A DNA stretch of 56,737 nt from the NCBI GenBank assembly GCA_045546695.1, contig JAZQDE010000047.1:1-56737 (forward strand). The letters are read 5' to 3'. Source of the DNA: SIG424 sp045546695 (GTDB lineage: Bacteria > Bacillota > Clostridia > UBA1212 > UBA1255). A program made the position numbers and the translations under genes. Each line of letters begins with the position of its first letter. Within the stretch, counting starts at the first letter, position 1. This document shows positions 25,711 through 33,626 of the stretch, piece by piece. The notes under the pieces are model-generated. The model saw nothing but the letters and a program-made list of their open reading frames with translations. It was not told the origin of the DNA and made no database searches.

Positions 25711-26847
25711 TTATTTTTTTCTGCCGAATCTCGACTTTTTCTCGTTTCCATTTTTTGACGACTCCAATGTGCCGCCGATTGCTTCATCAAATGACCTTAA
25801 TATGTCTTTTTCTTTGTCAGAGAGCTTCTTTGGTATCTCGACTGATACATGTACGTACTGGTCACCTCTGCCTGATGACTGAAGCTTCATTACACCTTTT
25901 CCTTTGAGTTTGAATGATACGCCATTCTGTGTTCCCTCAGGAATATTAAGCTCGACAAGTCCGTCAATTGTTTCTACTTTGATAGTATCACCCAGACACG
26001 CCTGTGTCATTGATATTGTCTTGTCAAGGTGAAGATTAAATCCGTCTCTGTATAAGGTATTATGCGGTTTGATTTTCACAGATACAATCAGATTGCCTGC
26101 AGGGCCGCCTCTTACACCGGGCTCTCCCATTCCTGATACAGATACTGCCTGACCATTGTCTATACCTCCCGGTATTTTTACATGTACAGTGACTGCTTTG
26201 CGCACCTGGCCTTTGCCTCTGCATGTCGAACAGGGGTCTGTGATTACTTTACCTGTACCACCGCAATTGTCACATGTCTTTACATTCATAAACTGACCAA
26301 AGGGTGTGTTCTGTCTTACCTGTACCTGACCTGTGCCATTGCATGCAGAGCAGCGTGTTGATGTTTTTGACTGTGAACCTGTGCCTTCACATGCGTCACA
26401 AGGGACATTCTTATTGATAACAAGTTCTTTTTCTGCGCCAAAAGCAGCTTCCTCAAACGTGAGTTCTACAGAAGTACGCAGGTCTGCGCCTTTTTGCGGG
26501 CCTCTTGATGAACTTCTTGACGAGCCGAATCCACCGCCGAAGAATGATTCAAATATATCATTTACGTCAAAGCCGAATCCTGAGCCGCCACCACCATAGC
26601 TGCCATAACCACCGGTGCCATCAAATGCAGCATGACCGAACTGATCGTACTTCGCTCTTGAGTCTTTGTCGCTGAGTACGCCGTATGCCTCTCCGGCCTC
26701 TTTGAATTTAGCTTCTGCTTCACTGTCGCCGGGATTAAGATCCGGATGATATTTCTTAGCAAGGCTTCTGTATGCTTTTTTTATTTCATCGTCAGTAGCG
26801 CTCTTTGAAACGCCCAAGACTTCGTAATAGTCCCGTTTATCTGCCAT
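25711..26847 (-). CDS. dnaJ: Chaperone DnaJ
   Basis: Hsp40 co-chaperone of DnaK. About 378 residues: J domain with HisProAsp (about 5-70), Gly/Phe-rich region (70-130) with a Ser/Arg patch, zinc domain with four CysXXCysXGlyXGly repeats (CysAspAlaCys, CysSerAlaCys, CysAspAsnCys, CysSerThrCys), then the C-terminal peptide-binding domains. ATG at 26847 has AGGTGGG upstream; the frame's extra four codons before it are not conserved. Last gene of the hrcA-grpE-dnaK-dnaJ operon, 104 bases after dnaK with a hairpin between. Confidence 0.96.
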   Translation of the reverse strand: MADKRDYYEVLGVSKSATDDEIKKAYRSLAKKYHPDLNPGDSEAEAKFKEAGEAYGVLSDKDSRAKYDQFGHAAFDGTGGYGSYGGGGSGFGFDVNDIFESFFGGGFGSSRSSSRGPQKGADLRTSVELTFEEAAFGAEKELVINKNVPCDACEGTGSQSKTSTRCSACNGTGQVQVRQNTPFGQFMNVKTCDNCGGTGKVITDPCSTCRGKGQVRKAVTVHVKIPGGIDNGQAVSVSGMGEPGVRGGPAGNLIVSVKIKPHNTLYRDGFNLHLDKTISMTQACLGDTIKVETIDGLVELNIPEGTQNGVSFKLKGKGVMKLQSSGRGDQYVHVSVEIPKKLSDKEKDILRSFDEAIGGTLESSKNGNEKKSRFGRKK

Positions 26848-26889
26848 GTGTTTTCCCACCTGTATGTTAAAATATATTATATATAGATT

Positions 26890-26920
26890 ATGAACACGCC
26901 CTTTTGCCGAGCGTGTTCAT
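26890..26920 (-). other. Intergenic hairpin between dnaK and dnaJ
   Basis: A perfect 10-bp inverted repeat (ATGAACACGC 26890-26899, GCGTGTTCAT 26911-26920, loop 11). No T run follows in either direction, so it is more likely an mRNA processing or stability element than a full terminator; it could lower dnaJ relative to dnaK. Confidence 0.6.
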
Positions 26921-26951
26921 TATATTTAATTAGGCACTTATTGTAAACCTA

Positions 26952-28811
26952 TTATTTGTTATCGTCGTCAACTACTGTGTAGTCAGCGTCGTATACGTTG
27001 TCATCGCCATTACCTGCAGCGTTGCCTGCCTGGCTAGGATCAAAGCCTGCACCTGCGGCACCCGGATTCTGGCTGTAAATCTTCTGCGCAACAGCGTTGA
27101 ATGCGTTCTGGAGAGCTTCTGTAGATGACTTCATATCATCATAGTTGTTTGCAGCGATAGCATCCTTAACTTTTGAAATTGCAGCTTCGATAGTAGCCTT
27201 GTCACCATCTTCAATCTTGCCTTCGAGATCTTTAAGAGTCTTTTCAGCCTGGTAAACTGATGACTCAGCCATGTTCTTTGTATCAACCTGCTCTTTGATC
27301 TTCTTGTCTTCTGCAGCGAACTGTTCAGCTTCTTTAACAGCCTTTTCAATGTCAGCTTCTGACAGATTACTTGAAGCAGTGATTGTAATCTTCTGTTCTG
27401 CGCCTGTACCCATATCTTTAGCAGATACATTTACGATACCATTTGCATCGATATCAAAAGTAACTTCGATCTGCGGTACACCTCTTGGAGCCGGAACGAT
27501 ACCTGAGAGCTGGAATCTGCCGAGTGTCTTGTTGTATGCAGCAAGTTCTCTTTCGCCCTGCAGAACGTGTACGTCAACACTTGTCTGGTTGTCAGCAGCA
27601 GTTGAGAAAATCTGGCTCTTCTTTGTAGGAATTGTTGTATTTCTCTCAATAAGCTTTGTGAAAACGCCGCCCATTGTCTCAATACCGAGTGACAATGGTG
27701 TAACGTCCAGGAGAAGAAGGTCCTTAACGTCGCCTGAGAGAACGCCTGCCTGGATTGCTGCGCCGATTGCAACGCACTCGTCAGGGTTGATGCCCTTGAA
27801 AGGCTCTTTGCCGAGGTATTTTCTTACAGCTTCCTGTACTGCAGGAATACGTGTTGATCCACCAACCAGAAGGATTCTGCTGATCTGGTCAACTGTAAGG
27901 CCGGCATCTTTCATTGCCTGTCTTGTAGGAACCATTGTCTTTTCAACGAGGTCTGCTGTGAGTTCGTCAAACTTAGCACGTGAAAGTGTAATATCGAGGT
28001 TCTTTGCGCCTGTTGCATCAGCTGTAATGTATGGGAGCATGATGTTTGTGCTTGTTACGCCTGAGAGCTCAATCTTAGCTTTTTCAGCAGCTTCTCTGAG
28101 TCTCTGCATAGCCATCTTGTCGCCTGAAAGGTCGATGCCGTTCTCTTTTTTGAATTCAGCTACGAGGTAGTCGATGATCTTCTGGTCAAAGTCGTCACCG
28201 CCGAGGCGTGTGTTACCGTTTGTTGCAAGAACTTCAAAAACGCCGTCTGAAATATCAAGGATTGATACGTCGAACGTACCACCGCCCAAGTCGAATACCA
28301 TGATCTTCTGGTCTGTTTCTTTATCAAGACCATATGCAAGAGCTGCTGAAGTAGGCTCGTTTACGATACGAAGAACTTCAAGGCCTGCGATTCTGCCGGC
28401 GTCTTTTGTTGCCTGTCTTTGTGCATCGCTGAAGTATGCAGGTACTGTGATAACAGCCTGTGTGACTGTTGTACCGAGATAGCTCTCTGCGTCAGCCTTG
28501 AGCTTCTGAAGAATCATTGCTGAAATCTCAGGAGCAGTATACTTTTTACCATCGATGTCTACCTTGCGGTCTGTACCCATATCTCTTTTGATTGAGATGA
28601 TTGTTCTGTCAGGGTTTGTAACTGCCTGTCTCTTTGCCAGAGCACCTACTAAACGCTCAGAAGGCTTGTTTGCTGTTGCTCTTGTGAAAGCTACAACTGA
28701 TGGAGTTGTTCTTGTTCCTTCTGCATTTGCTATAACTACAGGCTCGCCGCCTTCCATAACTGCTACACATGAGTTTGTTGTTCCTAAATCAATACCAATA
28801 ATTTTTGACAT
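26952..28811 (-). CDS. dnaK: Molecular chaperone DnaK (Hsp70)
   Basis: 619 residues: N-terminal ATPase domain opening with IleIleGlyIleAspLeuGlyThrThrAsnSer, phosphate loop PheAspLeuGlyGlyGlyThrPheAspVal, and GlyGlySerThrArgIleProAlaVal; a substrate-binding domain; and a Gly/Asn/Ala-rich acidic tail ending in Asp-rich residues. ATG at 28811 has TAGGAGG nine bases upstream. Third gene of the CIRCE-controlled operon. Long reading frames on the opposite strand here are codon-bias shadows. Confidence 0.98.
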   Translation of the reverse strand: MSKIIGIDLGTTNSCVAVMEGGEPVVIANAEGTRTTPSVVAFTRATANKPSERLVGALAKRQAVTNPDRTIISIKRDMGTDRKVDIDGKKYTAPEISAMILQKLKADAESYLGTTVTQAVITVPAYFSDAQRQATKDAGRIAGLEVLRIVNEPTSAALAYGLDKETDQKIMVFDLGGGTFDVSILDISDGVFEVLATNGNTRLGGDDFDQKIIDYLVAEFKKENGIDLSGDKMAMQRLREAAEKAKIELSGVTSTNIMLPYITADATGAKNLDITLSRAKFDELTADLVEKTMVPTRQAMKDAGLTVDQISRILLVGGSTRIPAVQEAVRKYLGKEPFKGINPDECVAIGAAIQAGVLSGDVKDLLLLDVTPLSLGIETMGGVFTKLIERNTTIPTKKSQIFSTAADNQTSVDVHVLQGERELAAYNKTLGRFQLSGIVPAPRGVPQIEVTFDIDANGIVNVSAKDMGTGAEQKITITASSNLSEADIEKAVKEAEQFAAEDKKIKEQVDTKNMAESSVYQAEKTLKDLEGKIEDGDKATIEAAISKVKDAIAANNYDDMKSSTEALQNAFNAVAQKIYSQNPGAAGAGFDPSQAGNAAGNGDDNVYDADYTVVDDDNK

Positions 28812-28847
28812 AATATTTATCCTCCTAAAAAATAATTTACTCTATAA

Positions 28848-29435
28848 TCAATTGGCAACCTTTACCATACTGCAACGTATGACTTTTGCCTCTGTTTTGT
28901 AACCCTTTGAGAAAACCTCTACTATCTGATTCTCTCCTGCCTCATCTGAATCAATATGCATCACTGCGTTGTGATATTCCGGATCAAATTCTGCGCCCAA
29001 TGCTTCAATCTCTTCAATGCCGTTTGCCTTCATTATTTCCTTAAGCTGTTTATATATGAGCTCTACTCCTTGTGCATATGCCGCCGGATCCGTTGTGGCG
29101 TCTGCAACTATCGCTCTGTCAAAATTGTCAACCACAGGAAGTATTGTCGACCACACGTTCGCCTTTGCGTCTGCGTATCTGCCATCCAACTCTCTTGCCG
29201 TACGCTTTTTGTAATTGTCAAATTCTGCCGCAAGTCTTGCATATCTGTCTTTGCTCTCTGCAAGCTCTTCCATAAGACGCTGCTCCTGAGCGTTTATCTT
29301 CTTTTTCTTTTCTTTCTTTTCTTTTTTGGTCTCAGTAGCTGCCTCTTCAGCCGTATCTGCTGCAACATCGGCAGTAACTTCCTGTTCAACCTGTTCTTCG
29401 TTTATTGTTTGCTCCTTCTTCTCTTCTTCAGACAT
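28848..29435 (-). CDS. grpE: Nucleotide exchange factor GrpE
   Basis: 195 residues. An acidic, Glu/Ala/Thr-rich N-terminal tail with a Lys-rich block (LysLysGluLysLysGluLysLysLysLys) precedes the long coiled coil (AlaArgLeuAlaAlaGluPheAspAsnTyrLysLysArg) and the C-terminal beta domain (GluPheAspProGluTyrHisAsnAlaValMet). It releases ADP from DnaK. 17 bases after hrcA and 36 before dnaK. Confidence 0.95.
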   Translation of the reverse strand: MSEEEKKEQTINEEQVEQEVTADVAADTAEEAATETKKEKKEKKKKINAQEQRLMEELAESKDRYARLAAEFDNYKKRTARELDGRYADAKANVWSTILPVVDNFDRAIVADATTDPAAYAQGVELIYKQLKEIMKANGIEEIEALGAEFDPEYHNAVMHIDSDEAGENQIVEVFSKGYKTEAKVIRCSMVKVAN

Positions 29436-29452
29436 TTATTAGTCCTCCTTTA

Positions 29453-30517
29453 TTATGATAAAAGCTTTTTTCGCACATATTCGAGTGCTGATATAACTTT
29501 TGTATAATCCATTCTCTTTGGTCCCAGCACGCCGATTGTGCCGATGTCAACTCCATCTATGCTGTATGTTGCCGTAACAACAGAGCAATCACTTATCTCG
29601 CTCATGCAGTTCTCCGAGCCGATCTTTACAACCAGGCCTCCTGCGTCCTTGCAGTTCTCTAAAAGCGTCTGCATGCTCTGCTCGTTGCCAAGTACTTCAA
29701 GAAGTGTCCTTGCTTTTGATACGTCTGAAAACTCAGGGTGTGCGAGCAATTTTGATGTGCCTTCTGTATAAATCTGTGCTTCTTCGCACTGCTTTATACA
29801 ATCAACAATACCATCTATTATAGGAAGGAGCTTGCTTCTTTGTATCCCGGACATGAATACGATATTGTTTATCATATCAAGTGATATGCTACTTGACATA
29901 TGTCCGGCGATGACGCTGTTGCATATCTCAGACAATCTTGTGATGTCCTCCTGTGAAAAATCCTCGTCAATTTTCACCAGTGAATTCTTGATCACGTCAT
30001 TGTCAAGAACTACTATAACAAGAATCTTATTCGTGCCGACAGAAACAAACTGAAGTGTCTTTACTGATCTTTGTGCCTTACCTGTCATCGCAAATGACGT
30101 GTATTGCGTAAGTCTGGCTACAAGCTCTGATGCAACCTTGAGTGCCTGGCTCAGTTCGTTTACCTTGCCCTGCATATAGCCGGTCAGTGCTTCGTATTCT
30201 TCTTGTGTAGGTGTAAAGCCGAGATTTGCAAGTGCTGTCTTCTCTTCGTTTACTTCAGATGCATGGTCGATAAGCTCGTTTACGTATAATCTGTAAGCTT
30301 TGTCCGACGGTACTCTGCCACTTGACGTGTGCGGCTGTGACAGATAACCCATCTCCTCTAAGTCTGCCATCTCATTACGAATCGTAGCAGAGCTCAGGCC
30401 GATGTCATGTTTTTTTGCAATTGTCCTCGAACCGACAGGCTCGTTGTCTGAAATATAATCGTCGATGATCGCCTTGAGGATAAGCATCTTGCGGCTGTCT
30501 AATTCATCATGACCCAT
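29453..30517 (-). CDS. hrcA: Heat-inducible transcription repressor HrcA
   Basis: 354 residues, winged-helix N-terminus (LysMetLeuIleLeuLysAlaIleIleAspAspTyrIle ... GluProValGlySerArgThrIleAlaLys ... SerSerAlaThrIleArgAsnGluMetAlaAspLeuGluGlu) and a C-terminal GAF-like ligand domain. It binds CIRCE and represses the operon at normal temperature, with GroE setting its activity in Bacillus. A perfect CIRCE at 30546-30572 lies 29 bases before its start, giving autoregulation. Confidence 0.96.
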   Translation of the reverse strand: MGHDELDSRKMLILKAIIDDYISDNEPVGSRTIAKKHDIGLSSATIRNEMADLEEMGYLSQPHTSSGRVPSDKAYRLYVNELIDHASEVNEEKTALANLGFTPTQEEYEALTGYMQGKVNELSQALKVASELVARLTQYTSFAMTGKAQRSVKTLQFVSVGTNKILVIVVLDNDVIKNSLVKIDEDFSQEDITRLSEICNSVIAGHMSSSISLDMINNIVFMSGIQRSKLLPIIDGIVDCIKQCEEAQIYTEGTSKLLAHPEFSDVSKARTLLEVLGNEQSMQTLLENCKDAGGLVVKIGSENCMSEISDCSVVTATYSIDGVDIGTIGVLGPKRMDYTKVISALEYVRKKLLS

Positions 30518-30545
30518 AATAAGTAGCTTCCTTTCTTACTTTTTG

Positions 30546-30572
30546 TTAGCACTCAACACCATCGAGTGCTAA
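30546..30572 (-). promoter_or_regulatory. CIRCE operator (HrcA binding site)
   Basis: TTAGCACTC (30546-30554), nine-base spacer, GAGTGCTAA (30564-30572): exact match to the CIRCE consensus. It sits just downstream of the -10 element, over the transcription start, so bound HrcA would block RNA polymerase. Confidence 0.97.
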
Positions 30573-30580
30573 CAGTGGTA

Positions 30581-30609
30581 AGTTTAGTACTTTTTCGTCA
30601 TGCTGTCAA
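30581..30609 (-). promoter_or_regulatory. SigA promoter of the hrcA-grpE-dnaK-dnaJ operon
   Basis: Minus-strand TTGACA (30604-30609), 17-base spacer, TAAACT (30581-30586). The CIRCE begins eight bases beyond the -10. Confidence 0.85.
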
Positions 30610-30741
30610 TACTTTTTTACGTGAAAATATGAACAATTGAAAAACAATCAAGCGTATAAAATCAAGTATAATAAAATAGATGTGTAAGATTTTACATTTT
30701 CACTTGTATACAATAGTGACACAACAAAGGGAGGCGAACAG

Positions 30742-31302
30742 ATGGACGACAAAACATTGCTAAATTTGATAGAAAACGATCCAAACTCCGGCATAGAGCA
30801 GTTAATAAATCAGTATGGCGGTATTGTATATACTGTTATCAAAAACAGACTTGACGGTTTTGATTGTTTGACATCTGACATCGAAGATTGCGCTGCCGAC
30901 GTATTCAGCAATTTTTTCACAGAAATATACAGATATGATCCTGAAAAATCGAGTATAAAAACCTATTTATGCGTTATGGCACGCAATCATGCCATTAACG
31001 TAGCAAAGAAAAGAAGTTTTCTTAAGAGCATTTCACTAGATCATAGCCAAGCTCTTTTGGAAATCGAGGATAATGTAATGATCGACAGTAAACTTTCAGA
31101 AGACGAACTAAGGAAGGAAGTCATAAAAGCCGTAGAGAATCTCGGCGAGCCGGATTCAAGTATTATTTTCCGTAAGTTTTATTACGGTGAATCATCAAAG
31201 GAGATTGCAAAAGCATTGGGTATATCTGTTTCAAATGTCGACACACGTACACACAGGTCTCTTAATAAATTGCGTAAAATGTTTGGAGGTAATGAGTTAT
31301 GA
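30742..31302 (+). CDS. ECF-type sigma-70 factor
   Basis: 186 residues: a region 2 helix set (SerSerIleLysThrTyrLeuCysValMetAlaArgAsnHisAlaIleAsnValAla near 72-90) and region 4 helix-turn-helix (TyrTyrGlyGluSerSerLysGluIleAlaLysAlaLeuGlyIleSer near 147-162). ATG has GGGAGG upstream. The next gene overlaps by ATGA and encodes a single-pass membrane protein, the classic sigma/anti-sigma arrangement for envelope stress or peptide sensing. Its promoter was not confidently found: TATACA at 30708 lacks a clear SigA -35, so it may be self-recognised. Confidence 0.9.
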   Translation: MDDKTLLNLIENDPNSGIEQLINQYGGIVYTVIKNRLDGFDCLTSDIEDCAADVFSNFFTEIYRYDPEKSSIKTYLCVMARNHAINVAKKRSFLKSISLDHSQALLEIEDNVMIDSKLSEDELRKEVIKAVENLGEPDSSIIFRKFYYGESSKEIAKALGISVSNVDTRTHRSLNKLRKMFGGNEL

Positions 31303-32135
31303 AGAAAACCACTAATGATATATTTGACGATGCTAAAGCATATGAAATTGATAATTTAGTAAGCAGAAATGATGTAGGTGACGTTTCGGCCGATACCCTG
31401 TCCGCTATCAAGATTAAGGTACAGGAAAAAATCAGATTAACCGAGCCGCATGAAAAGAAGTATGTCCGCTCTAGATGGTACATCGCATTAGCAGCAGCAA
31501 TGTGTATCGTTATTGTGCTGGTTGCCGGTATAATAATCTTCAACAAAAACGGCAATGCTTCAAGCAATAAAAACACTGATAATTTACTTAAAAATGAAAT
31601 TGTAAATGATCTAGATATAGAGGGCAAAATCCCTGAAAACGCACAAATACTGAATATGGATTGGCCGATGTACAGTAACGCTGAAGATTTATGTAACGCT
31701 GCTACACAAATATACACAGGCATAGTTAGAGATATTTCATTTGAAATAATTGATTATGTAACAGGAAAAGCGGATGCGTCTGCAACGTCGGAAAGTTCTC
31801 ATCGAATGCTTTATACTGTATATACTATATCTTTAACGAAATCGATTAAGGGAAATAACCATGAAGAAATAAAAATAGGAAGGATTGGAGGCATAGTTGG
31901 ATATAAAGAAGCAGAGCAATATAGTAAATTAGAATCCTCCGGATTATTAAATGGCTATCGAGGTCTACCTGTTGTAGCCGATACATGGGCCACCTTAGAT
32001 ATTGGCAAGGAATACCTATTTTGTACTGCGCGTAGTCGTGGAGACTATGATTTTGTTATTAATCCAACTCAATTTGTCCATTATTTAGATTCATATAACG
32101 CTAGCTTAATAATGCAGATAAGTGAAAAAAACTAA
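31299..32135 (+). CDS. Putative membrane anti-sigma factor
   Basis: 278 residues. A charged cytosolic N-terminus (1-59) is followed by one membrane helix (about 62-83, TrpTyrIleAlaLeuAlaAlaAlaMetCys...) and a ~195-residue extracytoplasmic domain with beta-type pattern and no Cys pair or known motif. The cytosolic piece is too short and different for me to call a zinc-binding (ZAS) anti-sigma domain; no HisXXXCysXXCys is visible. The role is inferred from ATGA coupling with the sigma factor gene and topology. Confidence 0.65.
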   Translation: MKKTTNDIFDDAKAYEIDNLVSRNDVGDVSADTLSAIKIKVQEKIRLTEPHEKKYVRSRWYIALAAAMCIVIVLVAGIIIFNKNGNASSNKNTDNLLKNEIVNDLDIEGKIPENAQILNMDWPMYSNAEDLCNAATQIYTGIVRDISFEIIDYVTGKADASATSESSHRMLYTVYTISLTKSIKGNNHEEIKIGRIGGIVGYKEAEQYSKLESSGLLNGYRGLPVVADTWATLDIGKEYLFCTARSRGDYDFVINPTQFVHYLDSYNASLIMQISEKN

Positions 32136-32166
32136 AGACAGCATTGTTTATATTCAGAAAGTATTG

Positions 32167-32226
32167 TCCGCCGGCTTTTGGGAGTGATTTTTTGTCAAAC
32201 GCTACTGCTTTTGACAAAATCCCGGC
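32167..32226 (+). other. Composite inverted repeat after the sigma/anti-sigma genes
   Basis: TTTGTCAAA and TTTGACAAA face each other across a nine-base loop, and outside them GCCGG pairs with CCGGC with bulges between. It could fold into a long imperfect hairpin ending the plus-strand transcript, but there is no clear T run after it. Confidence 0.4.
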
Positions 32227-32230
32227 AAAT

Positions 32231-32270
32231 AAAAAACCTCTTTGTCGGATTTTATTACCGACAAAGAGGT
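32231..32270 (-). terminator. Rho-independent terminator of the purine operon
   Basis: A 12-bp perfect stem (CCTCTTTGTCGG 32237-32248, CCGACAAAGAGG 32258-32269, loop 9). On the minus strand it is followed by six T (32231-32236). It lies about 20 bases after the purD stop. Confidence 0.93.
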
Positions 32271-32287
32271 ACATAGTGGTTTCACTG

Positions 32288-33550
32288 TTATTTTTTACCA
32301 ATATCCTTACGATAGAACATATCCTGCCAAGAGATTTTCACAACGCCCTTATACGCATTTTTAGCAGCTTCACTAACATCAGCGCCCATAGCAGTAACGC
32401 CCAATACGCGACCACCGCTATTACAGAATTTGCCATCTTCGATGCGTGTGCCGGCATGGAAAACAATAGTTCCTTCCGCTGCTGCTTCATCAAGGCCGGA
32501 AATATGATAGCCTGATTTGTAGCTCACAGGATATCCGCCCGAAGCCATAACAACACAGCATGCAGCCTCGCTCTTCCATTTAATGTCAATCTTATCCAGA
32601 CGTTCATCTATAACAGCATCAAAAATATCAACAAGATCACTATCAAGGCGAGGCAATAGGCATTGTGTCTCAGGATCGCCAAAACGAGAATTATACTCAA
32701 CAACCTTAGGTCCATTGGGAGTAAGCATAAGGCCGAAATAAATAACACCTTTGTACTTGATTCCCTCTTTTGCAAGTGCCTCGATAGTCGGCATGAAAAT
32801 CGTCTTCATACATACGTCCGCGATATCCGGTGTATAATTCTTACTTGGTGAAAAAGCTCCCATTCCACCGGTATTAAGCCCCTGGTCATTATCAAAAGCT
32901 CTCTTATGATCCTGGGAAGAAGGCATCGGGCAAAGTGTCTTTCCGTCTGTAAAGGCAAGAACTGTCACCTCCGGGCCAGTCATAAATTCTTCAATAACAA
33001 TATTGCTTCCGGACGCACCAAATTTACTATTTTCCATCATATCAACGATGGCATCCTCTGCCTCTTTAAGATCAGTCGCAATAATAACGCCCTTGCCCAA
33101 GGCCAATCCGTCTGCCTTTATAACTGCAGGAAAAGTTTGAGCACTTCTTCTTATATATTCCAAAGCTGATTTACTATCTGAAAAAGTCTCGTATTCAGCA
33201 GTAGGAATCCCGTATTTTTTCATCAGCGCCTTTGAAAAAACTTTACTGGCTTCAATTCTGGCCGCTGCCTGATACGGTCCAAAAGCCCGCACTCCGTGAC
33301 TTTCCAGATAATCAACCATGCCAATACTGAGCGGGTCGTCAGGCGCCACCATAACCATGTCAATTTTATTTTCAATAGCAAATTTGCAAATGCCTTCTTT
33401 GTCCATAGCCTTTACAGGCACACATGTAGCAAGCTGTGATATACCGCCGTTACCGGGCGCACAAAAGAGCTCCGGCTTCTTTTCACTCTGGCTTAATTTC
33501 CATATAATGGCGTGTTCGCGTCCGCCGCTACCAACTACGAGAATCTTCAT
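32288..33550 (-). CDS. purD: Phosphoribosylamine-glycine ligase PurD
   Basis: ATP-grasp enzyme forming GAR from phosphoribosylamine and glycine. 420 residues with ValValGlySerGlyGlyArgGluHisAla at the N-terminus, LysAlaAspGlyLeuAlaLeuGlyLysGlyVal, GluGluPheMetThrGlyProGluValThr and AsnSerArgPheGlyAspProGluThrGln. Last gene of purE-M-H-D. A strong terminator lies between purH and purD, and no promoter was found in the short gap, so purD may be expressed only by read-through. Confidence 0.96.
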   Translation of the reverse strand: MKILVVGSGGREHAIIWKLSQSEKKPELFCAPGNGGISQLATCVPVKAMDKEGICKFAIENKIDMVMVAPDDPLSIGMVDYLESHGVRAFGPYQAAARIEASKVFSKALMKKYGIPTAEYETFSDSKSALEYIRRSAQTFPAVIKADGLALGKGVIIATDLKEAEDAIVDMMENSKFGASGSNIVIEEFMTGPEVTVLAFTDGKTLCPMPSSQDHKRAFDNDQGLNTGGMGAFSPSKNYTPDIADVCMKTIFMPTIEALAKEGIKYKGVIYFGLMLTPNGPKVVEYNSRFGDPETQCLLPRLDSDLVDIFDAVIDERLDKIDIKWKSEAACCVVMASGGYPVSYKSGYHISGLDEAAAEGTIVFHAGTRIEDGKFCNSGGRVLGVTAMGADVSEAAKNAYKGVVKISWQDMFYRKDIGKK

Positions 33551-33572
33551 GTTTTATACCTCATTTTCTGTG

Positions 33573-33613
33573 AAAATAAAAAACAGCGCATTAGATTTGC
33601 ATTTAATGCGCTG
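33573..33613 (-). terminator. Intrinsic terminator between purH and purD
   Basis: A 10-bp perfect stem (CAGCGCATTA 33584-33593, TAATGCGCTG 33604-33613, loop 10). On the minus strand it is followed by six T, then ATTTT. It lies between cotranscribed purH and purD genes and so must be partial, regulated, or ends a purH-terminated message. Confidence 0.85.
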
Positions 33614-33626
33614 AACGTAAATGTTT

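Noticed and set aside
27271..28170. Long plus-strand open frame opposite dnaK
   Set aside because: It mirrors the strongly biased dnaK codons, has no ribosome site and its product is a Ser/Ala/Pro-rich string with no domain.
30700..30720. SigA promoter for the ECF sigma gene
   Set aside because: TATACA at 30708 looks like a -10, but no acceptable -35 lies 16-18 bases upstream.
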